DNA of 64,000 bases from Vitis vinifera (taxonomy: Eukaryota; Streptophyta; Magnoliopsida; Vitales; Vitaceae), in contig NC_081820.1 in NCBI RefSeq assembly GCF_030704535.1, positions 7,091,001-7,155,000 of the forward strand, in the 5' to 3' direction. Shown here piece after piece: positions 23,799 through 39,495 of the stretch (positions are counted from its first letter, which is position 1; each line of letters begins with the position of its first letter). The notes beneath the pieces were generated by a model that worked only from the letters and a program-made list of their open reading frames with translations, was not told the DNA's origin and did no database searches. Made by a program: the position numbers and the translations under genes.

Positions 23799-25379
23799 AA
23801 CTGAACAGGCCTAGGTGAGCCATTATCAACATTTGAGTTTTGATGGTGCTAAATGCGCCACAATATTTCTGGGAAAATATTCATAACTCCATATCTTATA
23901 GGGCAACTCGTAAGGCCATTGCATCATGGGAGAAGGAACTGCTCTATTATATTGCTTTTTTTTTTTTTCCTCCTTTAAATTTTTCCCCAATAAAAGTAGC
24001 AATTGTACGGTTCTGATGGATTCAAAACAGATTGATTACTGGTTTTGTTATAGTGAAGAGATTTTGATGTTATTTAAACCAGTGACTGGTTTTTGGATAT
24101 GGAGTCAACCCCATTTCATTTCCAATGCCACTTACGTCATTTGATGTAAGACGTAGCTTTTGGATTGGTTTTGCTTGCAAAAGGTTTTTGACTAGGAATT
24201 TTTTTTCTATATGTTAAATATGAACCTCTCTCTCTTGTGTACAGCTCCTTTTTCAGAAGCACTAATATTATCAACATATACAAGGTGGTGTCCTTAATTT
24301 TGCACAAAGGGGCAACTCCATTCATAGTTGAATAGGAATGAATTTGGTGATTCCAATTCTTTTGTTTGGATGTGCTTAGGAATGTAATGTCATGTCTACA
24401 TGAAAGGGGTGATACTAATATGGATATATTGCACTAATTTTTCTTGTGGTCGGGTTTTGTCCTATTAGACTTTATTGGTAAGGCTTTTAATGAAATAAGT
24501 TTTATTTTATTGGGTTTTATTTGTAAGGTTTTTAGGCAGATAGTTCTAACTTTCCTTCACTAGGTCTTTTCCTATTAGGTTTTTTCTAATAAGTTTTTAA
24601 CGAGATATATTCTTATGTTCATCTCAAAGGGAATGTTATAAAATATGAGTATTTATAAAAGACAAGACCTGTGAATGTAAATATATATTCTATTTTTCTT
24701 CGGACACAATATGTTGTTCTCATATGATATCTTCTTTCAATTCTTTTACTTACAACATATTCAAATAATTTAATGTTCCATATATATCTATTTATATTCA
24801 AATAGAATAAAAGCTTCTTTGGTTGACATTAAAGATAAAATAGAAAATAATTTAAAATATTATTAAAATTAAAAATAAATTTAAAACTAACAATGTAAAA
24901 ATAAAATATTAATTTCCTACCACAAAACAAAAAATAATAAGAAAATAAAATATTGATTTCCCGCTAAAAGTCTACCTTATCAATACTTCTATTTTTTTTT
25001 TTTGTCCATTACAAAAATAACTTCTAATTTAATAAAGTTTATATATACAATTCACACAATTTATATTATTTATTACAAAATTTTGAAAATATATTAAAAT
25101 AAGAACATCTTGAAAGAAAATTAATGAAATATTAATTAAAAAAATTAAGCTAAAAATATAGCAACTAAAATTAAGATAATAACTTCATGAGGATTAAAAT
25201 TTATTTAAAGAAATAAAATTAAGATTCTAAATTCATAATAATTAAAAAGAGAAAAGGTGAGCATATGATAATGAAAAGAAGGTAAGTATAGAACCAAAAT
25301 TTTATGTAGTTTTGTTTTTCAAGGTCAATTGAATTGAAATACTTCTGAGTTATGAAGCTTTTATCTTTAGCTTTACTTT

Positions 25380-25680
25380 ATGTGGGTACCCGACAATGAG
25401 GTGTTCGGGTGGATATCCATGGTGAAGGTGCCGGGTAAGCTAGCCATCTCAAGCAGCATCTCCCATATGACCATAGTTATCCAAACGGTCAGTCGCCATA
25501 AGTGAATCCATTACACCGCATCAGCGAGTCAACCTGACAACCGTTATGCGCTATCAATGAGATACCACAAGTTTAAATACCGAAATAAAGAGGGCTCATG
25601 ATTGCTCAAAGGAAGTCACAAGATCCATCTTATGTAAAAGCATAAGAATGAGAATAAATAATGGTATGCACCAAATTCTT
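25380..25680. other. GC-balanced island of unknown origin
   Basis: About 300 bases of mixed composition (GGTACCCGACAATGAGGTG, then CATCAGCGAGTCAACCTGAC) sit in strongly AT-rich DNA. It carries TTTAAATACCGAAATAAAG near 25571. No frame reads through it convincingly. It may be a solo LTR or transposon fragment; I could not identify it. Confidence 0.4.
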
Positions 25681-25776
25681 CCTAAAAACTTTTTCTTTAG
25701 CTTATGAGCTAACTTAAGCATTAGAGAGGTTTGTTTGAAGTATATTTAGACATGCTTTTTTTAAGATTAAGAGTCC

Positions 25777-25874
25777 GTTTGATAGTGATTTTAGGAAACG
25801 TTTTTAATATTTAAAATTTTTTATTATTCAAATATTAGTAATGTTAAAAATATTTTTTAGAATCACTATCAAAC
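25777..25874. mobile_element. 98-bp foldback MITE
   Basis: Ends GTTTGATAGTGATTTTA and TAGAATCACTATCAAAC are inverted repeats with one mismatch, with an AT-rich centre. Size and structure fit a MITE. Confidence 0.6.
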
Positions 25875-26816
25875 ACACTATAAATGAATAAGGTATCGCG
25901 AGAGCTACCATGAAAATCAATATTTTTTTTTAGTTTAATTATATTTTTAACATTTTATCATTGATGATAATTAATGAAGTTTTTTTTTATTCCATTTTAA
26001 TGAAAATAAATAAAAGGATAAAATGTTCTAACAAGAAACATTGGATTGATATAATAAGAGTTTGTGTAATTCATGTCAATTTATATTTACGAGGATTAAA
26101 ACAATAAAAGATTTTTATTATTTTTTATTTCCTTCGCTAATAAATAAAATTAATTATTTTCATTTCAGTCCCTTTTATCATTTATTGCATAATAATAATA
26201 ATTTTTATGTATAATTGTTTTTCCTTAAATTAATTTTTAAGAATCTTCCTAAGAGACCACAATTACTGCAAACGAACATATTAATGATGGGGAACATATT
26301 TTTGTTATGCTACTAATACTCGTACTTGCTATGTTATTCTGTCCATACCTAGGTGAGAAAAAGTTACAGGACATAAAACAAAAAAATATATACTGATTCG
26401 GATTGAGCATGCTATAAGTAATAATCCTCTCATTTGCGATAAAATATACATAATAAATAAAAATAAGTCGGTTGCATTTTGACAAAGGACTTTAAAAAAT
26501 TCAATAATAAAATTTGTTATAAATATTAAAAAAATAAAGAAAGTGATCACGCCTTTTGAGCCTACTACTTACTATGAAAATTTATTGTAATGTTGATCAT
26601 CGTTCAGTATTAACACGATTTGATCCTTTATTCATCAACAAATATTATCGCCGTATAATTAATTTTATTTTTCGGATAAGTTAGTATAACCCGGAGTGGA
26701 ATGAAATAGTTCTGGGCGAGGATAATCAACCACTGCGTCCAACCACACACCCATACTCCTTCTCCCTCCATCAAAAAGCCCTTGCTGCTCCCTCCTTTCT
26801 ACTCAAGCTCTCGCTC

Positions 26817-26825
26817 TTTGGCGCC
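26817..26825 (+). promoter_or_regulatory. E2F-type site in the MSI1 leader/promoter
   Basis: TTTGGCGCC matches the E2F core TTTSSCGC. It lies in a pyrimidine-rich stretch typical of a plant transcription start region, about 900 bases upstream of the MSI1 ATG and close to a candidate leader exon end at 26840. Confidence 0.5.
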
Positions 26826-26840
26826 GATTTCTCTCATCAG

Positions 26841-27623
26841 GTCTGTAAATCTCATTCAATTTTAGGGTTTTGGAAATTGGTCCGGGAAGGTGAAAGGAAG
26901 GGTTTTTGTGTTTGGTTTTTGAATTTTCCATGTTTTGTGCTATTCTAGATGCTGTGAGTCTGGGGATTCTCTGCTTTATTTCCGGGGAAAGATGGGAACC
27001 TATCTTTTTTTCTTCCTAAATTTTGTGATTTCTGTTGTTTTGTTTCATGGGGACGTGGAGAGGATGCTGAGAAAGAGCGATTTCCTTTCCACTTGGAAAC
27101 CCTAATTTAACTTGTCAACATTTCGATTCTGAGCTATTTATTTATTTATTTTTCTGTTCATCTTTCACCTTCTGTTTTTCTTTGTATGCGATTTCGTGTT
27201 CATGCTGGGAATGTTATTGTTTGTGTCAAGTTGTGGATGGTAGATCTTAGGGGTTTTCTGGGCATGCTCTGGTGGACAGTTCTCTTTTTCCCGTTGTTTG
27301 GTTTTTGAGAAAATTTACAAAAAGAAAATAAGTGAAAATTTGGTTCCTGAAAAACGGAGATGAAATGCCTTTTGCTTAGTATTTTTATTCACAGTATCAT
27401 TTGTGGCTTGAAATCCATCCCTCGTATGCTTGCTTATTTTAGTTGTCATACTTCATTGCAAACTGAGATATGCCAAAATTTGGGTCCAAGAGATATATAT
27501 TTTCAATCAAGCTGGTATTTGAGCACAAGCTTGGCACATTAAGCATTGACACAATGCCTTGCATCCATTTTTACCTCTTAACAGAAAAAGAATGTAAATG
27601 TGGCTTGTTTCTGTCAATGTCAG
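26841..27623 (+). other. Possible 5' UTR intron of MSI1
   Basis: CATCAG/gtctgt at 26835-26846 and caatgtcag/GTAAG at 27615-27628 would remove 783 bases between the pyrimidine-rich first leader exon and the coding exon. The region has no convincing coding frame. Not proven. Confidence 0.4.
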
Positions 27624-27689
27624 GTAAGAAATTTGAATATCTGAGCCAGTATCAACCTGTGCAAGGTAGGTGGAGATTGGAACTTATAG

Positions 27690-32371
<4,682 letters not shown>

Positions 32372-33420
32372 GTCTTAATGCATCAATTTTATGAGAGCCC
32401 AACTAAACGTGGGAAAAGATAATTAGAGGGGGCATATAGTTCTTTTCTCTTCTTCTTTAGGGTAATTTTAGTTTGCGAATGATGTGTTTAATTGGCTATC
32501 TTCAACTGAATTGCAAATGTTGTTATAACCTGTATGCATAGTATTTTATTTGCAGAACTAAGCTTGTGAATTCAAGGGGGTTGCAGTTGCACGTTGGGAC
32601 ATGGAAGCCTGAATAAAGTGTGGGCTAGGTTCTGGCCTGCCCAAACTTTATGAGTTGCTTCCAAATATTACACTGGCAAGTTTATGTACTTAAGACTTTG
32701 GTTGGTCCTTGGTTTACACTAGAAAATTTACTCCCATTCTAAGATGGAAGGTACATTCAAGTAAGCTAAGAGTGTATCTGTGCAAGATTGTTCAATATGT
32801 GGTTTTTGTATTTAGTAATACCATGCATGCTATGAAATTAAACATTGCTGTCCTTGCTAACCTTTTGTTATATAATGCAAATCAGAAAGTTAATTGTACT
32901 ATATGTATATATCATGTTATGGTGCTTATGGAATAATTGCAATCAAATTTTGTGGGTTTTGGTGTTATTTGGCCAAGTATTGATTGATGTTGAAATCACA
33001 TCCAATAATGATTTTAGAAAGTGTTTCTAATTTTTATAACACTTAAAATTTTATCTTTCAAAGTACTAAAAATATTAGAAATAGAATCATCGACATATCT
33101 AATTGTTAAAAGAAGTTGGATTTCCCCTTTAATATGGTTATAAATTTATTCTTTGGTGCAAACATTAAACAGTGTGATATTTCCATGTCGGAGGTCTCAA
33201 TATTAGTTAGAGTTAAGTGGTCTTCAATGTTTTATTCCAATGTGGATTGATGTGCTTTTGATACATGGGAATAGAAATAGGATGAATATGAAAGTGAGTC
33301 ACGCTACTATACAAAAGATAGGAATTAAAATTCTAGTGAGATTTGCCTTTTTTTTTTTTTTTTTCTATAAATGATTTATTTTTTTAATTTCTACTTTAAA
33401 GAATAAGCTAAACTCATTAG
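32372..33420. other. MSI1 3' UTR and downstream spacer
   Basis: No coding signal. The 3' UTR likely ends within the first 600 bases. A T-run at about 33349-33364 precedes the repeat block that starts near 33424. Confidence 0.6.
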
Positions 33421-33423
33421 TTC

Positions 33424-34135
33424 ACAATAACTCCAATGCGTGGTTGTTTTATTGCCTTAAAACTAAATTTCAATGTTCACTCAACAAAGAAAAATGCAAT
33501 GAATAAAATTTTTCTCAACTCTCTTATCCATAGATGAAAATAATGAGATATATCGGTGATATATCGTGTATCGAAGGTTATGGAAACGATATTAGGTGAA
33601 GAAATATCGCTCTGATGGAATTTAGGGAAAAATTGTTGATATTTCTCGATATATCAGATAGTCAAAGCAGGTCAAATGCGTTATAGTGCCTCTACTACAA
33701 TACCACTAGTTACAGTGCCTTCTCAAAAATGCTTTATAATTTTTGTTGTTAAGAGGACTCAAACCCCAAACAAAAGGTTTGACCTTCAACTCACCTTATC
33801 AGGTAAGTTTGTCCATTATTAAATATATTATACTAAACATATATATATTCTCATCATATAAAGAAAATATTAAAAGAATATTTTAGAGAACAAATTAATT
33901 ATAATTATTTTATAATTAACTATAATTTTTTTTAATGTAAAAAAATATTATGATAATTTTCTTTATAGTGTTTTTAATATCATTAATAAATTAATTAAAT
34001 ATTAAAAAATTGTACGTATATCACAATTTATTTTATATCATTTAATATAATTAAATTAAATGGATTATAATTTTAATATGAATACATATTTTTAAATTAA
34101 ACATATTATAATCAAATATGTTTTTCTTAAATTTC
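33424..34135. repeat. Segmental repeat A, copy 1 (partner at 52066-52800)
   Basis: Begins AACTCCAATGCGTGG and continues through GATATATCGTGTAT, AAGAAATATCG and an AT-rich tail (TTAAATATTAAAAAATTGTA) with the same order in the partner copy. It has no coding capacity. Repeated GATATATCG words suggest a non-autonomous transposon, but the ends are not clear. Confidence 0.75.
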
Positions 34136-34914
34136 ATCCATTTTCTTTTCTTCTTGGTGAAAAAGAAGAAGATTAAGCTATTTGTGCTGGTTCTGAACTA
34201 TTTGTAGTTCCAACTATGATTTGGGGTTGAATTCATCAGTGAAATAATCAATTGCCATTTTGGATATTTCAAAAAGATAATCGAAAACCCTTTTTTTCCA
34301 CACATGTTATATAAAGTAATAAAAAATGAGATTATACGTGCGGCGCAGAAGTAGCATAGTTAAACCCTTATAAACCACCTTTTGACCTTTCAACAAATAT
34401 GAACGTCAGGGAAGTGGGCCTGGGGCTCTCCATGCCAGCCTCTTGGAGTTGCAAAACAAATCTCGGCCACCGAAGTAATTAAGCAATTGAAAAAGTCTCC
34501 GCCGAATCCATGAGGACACTATCACTTGAGAAAATGGCCAACCCTATGAGAAAAAATGAAAGCAGATAGAGCCAACCGTGGCCTCATTAATTCTAAGGTG
34601 AAAAAACTCAGCCGAACATATGCAATGTGACCCAGCAATGGGACATATGTGTCCAATCACAAATATGTTTGACCCTGCATGGTGGTTGCTAGATGCCATG
34701 ACCACGCCCATGAAGACACTATCACTTGAGAAAATGGTCAATCCTATGAGAAAAAATGAAAGCATGATTCTAACCTGTCCTAAGTTATATTCAAGCAGAG
34801 CCAACTGTGGCCTCATTAATTCTACCGCTCTAGGTTACATTCAAGTTGGAAAAAGATAAGCCTAGCCATCCACCTAGAAGTCTACCATTGGCTAAAACCC
34901 AATATTTGTTGAAA
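34136..34914. promoter_or_regulatory. MYB-1 upstream region with internal direct duplication
   Basis: A block running ACACTATCACTTGAGAAAAT through AGCCAAC.GTGGCCTCATTA occurs at about 34510-34597 and again at 34708-34822. Sequence at 34355-34460 (GGGGCTCTCCATGC, CTCTTGGAGTTGC) recurs near 55.0 kb upstream of MYB-3. No ORF here is convincing. Confidence 0.6.
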
Positions 34915-34921
34915 TATAAAA
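34915..34921 (+). promoter_or_regulatory. TATA box of MYB-1
   Basis: TATAAAA about 113 bases upstream of the MYB-1 ATG. A minimal upstream ORF (ATG GAA AAT TCA TAG, 34987-35001) lies between it and the start. Confidence 0.55.
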
Positions 34922-35033
34922 GAGACTGCTCCGTCACTGTTGTGTACCACTCTTGAGCATTTGCGAACAAACGATTACAGCATTTCATGGAAAATTCATA
35001 GGGTTTTCTTCTATCTTTTGCAGGTAATCGACG

Positions 35034-35808
35034 ATGGCTGGATCACTGCAGGCACATGAGCAGAGTGGGCTCGAGAAGCGCCAATGGACTCCAAGAGAAG
35101 ATCGCAAACTCTTGAGCTATATGGAGGGACGTGACCATAAAAGTGTACGGTGGACAGAGGTCCCAAACGTTGCAGGGCTGAACAGGTGTAGGAAGAGTTG
35201 CTGGTTGAGGTGGACGAAATATCTGAAGCCTGGTATCAAGAGGGGGAAGTTTTCTGAAGAAGAAGAGAACCTCATTATCAAGCTCCATTCTCAGATTGGC
35301 AACAAGTAATGAGAATCTCCTGATTTTGTTCGTCTTTTTCGATTATGAAAATTCATACAGATTGTCTTGTTCTCTCAGATGGGCAATGATGGCGAGATAT
35401 CTTCATCCCCGAACTGACAATGAAATCAAGAACTACTATAACACGCATTTAAAGAATCTTCCCTCTTCCACTCAGACACCACTCCATGGAGTCTGTCTAA
35501 TTTCAACAGACCCTGCGGGGCCCGGTCAAACACGCGGTTTCAATTATCAGGCTATGGAGAATCCAACAGTACTTTACAACAACCATGCAGCCGATCCTGG
35601 TGTTTACTCTTTGTATGGGAATGTTCCAAATGAAGGCTCGACTCCAGCACTGATGGTTTCAGTGGAAAACGTGATCACACCACCAGCTGAAGAGTTCTCC
35701 CCTTTGGAAGCCTGGCTAGAAGAATTTCTCTCTGAGGATCAGACTGGTGAGACTAGTAACTCTTTTGGCGGAGACACTGCACTCGTGCAGCATACCTCCA
35801 TTGTGTAG
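35034..35808 (+). CDS. Divergent R2R3-MYB transcription factor (MYB-1)
   Basis: Two exons, 35034-35305 and 35379-35808, encode 233 aa. R2 lies at about residues 17-67 (RQWTPREDRKLLSYMEG to LRWTKYLKPGIKRG) and R3 at about 70-116 (KFSEEEENLIIKLHSQIG to TDNEIKNYYNTHLKN). The intron falls at GN(K)/WA, the classic second MYB intron position. The first usual intron is absent and the common MGRxPCC N-terminus is replaced by MAGSLQAHEQSGLEK. R2 keeps Cys-x3-Cys (RCRKSC) and its Lys. In R3 the third core aromatic is Tyr (NYYN) rather than the usual Trp, an uncommon change. The C-terminus is acidic (EEFSPLEAWLEEFLSEDQ), a plausible activation region. Nuclear DNA-binding regulator; target unknown. It could be a drifting duplicate, but the frame is open throughout. 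Confidence 0.8.
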
Positions 35809-35869
35809 TGTTTCGGGAGTGCTTTTTGCATTATGTTGTGGGGATAGATAGATTCATTTCTATATCAAA

Positions 35870-36250
35870 TAATGGTTATATATATATAAACAAGTGAGTT
35901 GTTTAGGTTCTGGAATTCCATCCTTAGTTGGGGGTCTCGGTTCCAAGGTTCATCTCTCGGTCATGGAAGACGGATTGTATCTATAGAAGGCGATGCCTTG
36001 TTGTCACGGGCTTAGGTGTTGAGCTGTTGCAAAATATTAATGGTTCATTCTTGCACAATGTTTTCTGTGTTACACGTAAAGATCGTGTTTGTGAATTTCC
36101 TTCTCTTATTATTTCATATTCTGAGAAATAATAGTCAGGCATAGCCAGGCACCATTCCGACGATCTTATGTTATTATTTGTTTCTTTTTTCTTGGTTGAT
36201 GAGGAAGCTATTGACCAAGGGGTTTAAGCTGAGTGGATGGCATCTGGGAT
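35870..36250. repeat. MYB-1 3' flank, copy 1 (partner at 62639-63040)
   Basis: Starts with GGTTATATATATATAAAC and continues CAAGTGAGTTGTTTAGG, TTCCATCCTTAGTTGGGG, ACACGTAAAGATCGTG. The same sequence follows the MYB remnant at 62.6 kb. Probably 3' UTR and downstream DNA of an ancestral MYB gene. Confidence 0.85.
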
Positions 36251-38160
36251 GCATGTGGGCGTGAATAAAAAAATGGTTTCCAAAACTAAGTCAATTATGG
36301 AAATCTGGTCCGAGCCTACAAGCACACCCACATTTTTTTTAAAGTCGGTCCTCACCTCCCCTCTCATTCTTTTCTTTCCGTTCTTTATTCTTTTGGGTCC
36401 ACGCCGAGTCCAAAAACAACCGATTAAATCCAATATTCAAGCCCTAGAGCAAACACCTAGCCCTATTACTCTAAAGATCAAAGATACCAACTTTTCCTTT
36501 TTTTCTTTTTTTCCACACATCATTCTTTAATGTAGAAATTGAAAGTTCAAAATAGAAGAAATGAGGGTGAAAGTAGAGAAAAAAAAAATAATAAAGTGAA
36601 ATAAGATAAAATAAAATAAATAAAAATAAAAATAAGTGTATGAAGCAAGAGTAAGAAGGTCTACATTGTATTGGGCCAAGTCAAGATAGAAGGTGATAAA
36701 AATGGCAAAATTGATGGACCATGTTTCTTATGGTTTAAAGGTGGACCTACATTGTAATAAGTAAAGCAAATTAGAGGTTTACAATTGTCAAGTTATGGTT
36801 GTTATGGTTGAAATAAGCATCTTCGTATGTGACAAATTCTCTTAAAAATCATTTATATTTAAATAAGTGGTTGTTCACTCTCCAAGTGATCGAAAGTATC
36901 TCTATTAAAGATAATTTTGATGATTTTAATAAAAAATATTATAAATTTGAGAAATATTGATACTAAAATTAATGAGAAAATCAAGTCATAATACTAATTT
37001 GTTCTTTGTCGAATTTTTATAAGCATTCTTATGAATATCATGATGTATGTTAGAAATAATCTCTCTACAGAGGATGTTAAGGTAACCTTGAACTTAAAGT
37101 GTTGAAAGAAAACTTAATGAAAAGTTTGATGGTTAGATTGAAAATGAAAAGAAAAAAAGAAAATGATGTGTTTTTTTTTTGTTTGAAAATCTAGACTTAA
37201 ATTAGAGTTAAAAGGAAACAACAAGTGTTTTAATTGTAATAAAGAATGGAACCGTCTGAAAAATCTTTAAAATATAAAGGAAGTTCTTGAAGGAATCGAA
37301 AAAAGAACTATTATTCTTTACTCTCAAATAGAGTTATAACATGTTTTCGATGCAACTTGGATGCCAATTCACTCCATTAGTTGTTACTACTCATTCAAGT
37401 AAATCAAACGTGTTGACATATCAGTGGGGTTCGTGTTTTGAATTTAAGAGACTGGTTTGGATAGGAGAAATTTCTGTGGACAGAAAAGACTCAAGGGTCA
37501 AGAATCATTTCAAGCAACTCTTGAAAGTCCACCCAACCATTTGACATGCAGGTATATGTACAGTATAAACTAATACTAATAAGACCAAAAAAAAAAAAAA
37601 AAAAAAACATGATTCAAAGCTTTAATTTGTTGAAGCAATATTTCCTGGTACTCACATGCAACAGTAAATACAGATATATCGTTATTTGAATTTTATAAGT
37701 ATATTGAAAATTTTGAAAAAATATTGATAGAACAAAAATGATTTAAAATTTATGAAAATATTTAGAAAATTTTCAAAAAATGATAAAATAAGTAAAAATA
37801 TATATATTAAAGTTATTTTATAAGTGAAATTGATATAAGTATGATTAAATATAATATTTATTAATTTTTTTTAATAAAAAAATTAACTTAAATTCCTTTG
37901 ATATATTTATATCAATTTATTTTAAAATTTTAAAATATTTTTATTAAAACATGTTTTATTACATTTTAAATAAAAAATCAACTTGATTTATATAAAATAT
38001 TTTATTTGAGATTTAATTTCTAAAATTTTATTATAAATTTGTGATGACAACTTTTTTTATTAATATTAATTTATTTAAATAATTAAAATTATTAATAGTT
38101 TATATTATAAAATTAATTTTAATTTATAAAATATTGGAATTTCATTAAAATTTTTTATAC
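36251..38160. other. AT-rich spacer downstream of MYB-1
   Basis: No gene recognised. Contains an A-run at about 37588-37608 that could be a retroposon tail, and long AT-only stretches from 37.68 kb onward. Confidence 0.6.
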
Positions 38161-38168
38161 TAGTAGTA

Positions 38169-38212
38169 CAACATGTGTGGTGCACGTGAACAACATGTGT
38201 GGTGCACGTGAA
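38169..38212. repeat. Two perfect 22-bp tandem units with CACGTG cores
   Basis: CAACATGTGTGGTGCACGTG plus AA occurs twice in tandem (38169-38190 and 38191-38212). Each unit has a GCACGTG E-box/G-box-like core. Confidence 0.9.
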
Positions 38213-38414
38213 CGATGTTTGAGTAATGTTGATTTCATAATATATTAGTCTCTTATTCACATGATACTTGCATTTATTTTTTTATAGTTATATATATATA
38301 TATATATTTTTTTTTTTTTCTTAGTCAAATTCATAAAATATTAATAATTTAATATTTTAAAAAGTTTTTTTTTTCTTTTGAATTTATTATATTAGATAAA
38401 AGTTGAAACTCACA

Positions 38415-38930
38415 AATTTGTTTTTATAGTCATCCAAAATTTTCTATCCATCATTGTTTCAAATAAATGCTTTTAACTTAAAATTTATTTATAGTGTCAT
38501 CGTTACTTCAAATAAATTATCTTAAGTTAAAATTTATTTATAGTCATCCAGAATTTTCTACCTATCATTACTTGAAATAAATTCTTTTAACTCAAAATTT
38601 ATTTATAGTTATCCCAAATTTTCCATCTATTATTACTTCAAATAATTTTTTTTAAGGCGAAATTTATTTATAGTCATTTAACATTTTCTACCTAGCATTA
38701 CTTCAAATAAATTCTTTTTAAGTCAAAATTCATTTATGATCATCTAGAATTTTCTACCTCTTTTTAACTCAAAATTTATTTATAGTCATCCAACATTTTC
38801 TACCTATCACTGCTTCAAATAAATTCTTTTAAGTCAAACTTTATTTATAATCATCTAGAATTTTCTACCTCTTTTAACTCAAAATTTATTTATAGTCATC
38901 CTTAATTTTCTAGATTTCTTTCAAATAATT
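38415..38930. repeat. Degenerate minisatellite, unit about 55-70 bp
   Basis: About eight imperfect units share AAAATTTATTTATAGTCATC, then a TTTTCTACCTATCATTACTT-type segment and CAAATAAATTCTTTTAA. Unit length varies because some copies lack part of the unit. Confidence 0.8.
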
Positions 38931-38937
38931 TTAAAAT

Positions 38938-39170
38938 AAAAGATCTTGGTAATGCATTATTTGTGTTGGGCATACAAATTTTTCGAGATCGTTCTCATGG
39001 TATTCTTGGCTTAACACAAAAGGCAAATATTGATAAAGTGTTTAGTAGACTTGACATGAAGGATTGTGCACCAGGAGATACCCCATTGCTAAGGGTGATA
39101 AATTCAGTTTGTTTTAATGCCCAAGGAATGAAATTGAGAAGAAAAAAGATGGAGAACATCCCTTATTTAA
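38938..39170 (+). mobile_element. Copia reverse transcriptase fragment
   Basis: The plus strand reads KDLGNALFVLGIQIFRDRSH, GILGLTQKANIDKVFSRLDM and later MENIPYL, matching the RT segment after the YVDD box in copia elements. Everything else of the element is absent. It ends exactly where repeat block C begins. Confidence 0.75.
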
Positions 39171-39495
39171 AAAAAAAATCACTAAGTAAATATATTATAA
39201 ATTAATTAAACATAATTAATATTTAAAATTTTTTAACAAATCCTTTAATTTTTATGAATGATTTGCAATAAAAAGCTAATCCAATTAATTATAGATTAAA
39301 TCAAAATATTCTAGAATATTATGTTTAAAATTGAGTACTAAATGTGTGCATATGTAGTAAAAAAAAATTAACTCATTTATATATTTAAAAAATTAAAATA
39401 TATTCATTATCCATTTTAAGTAAAATATTATTGACAATTAGTATTATTCATTTTTAATAAAAAAAAAAAAATACAAAGATGTTATTATCCTTATG
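39168..39495. repeat. Segmental repeat C, copy 1 (partner at 55690-56018)
   Basis: AT-rich block starting ACTAAGTAAATATATTATAA and ending ATACAAAGATGTTATTATCC; about 90% similar to the partner by eye. It ends at the word CCTTATG. Confidence 0.85.

Larger units (their letters stand above)
23799..26700. other. Intergenic region between CBP3-like gene and MSI1
   Basis: The CBP3 3' UTR probably covers the first few hundred bases. From 24.8 to 25.35 kb and 25.9 to 26.65 kb the sequence is very AT-rich without coding signal. Two features stand out and are listed separately: a GC-balanced island at 25.38-25.68 kb and a short palindromic element at 25777-25874. Confidence 0.6.
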
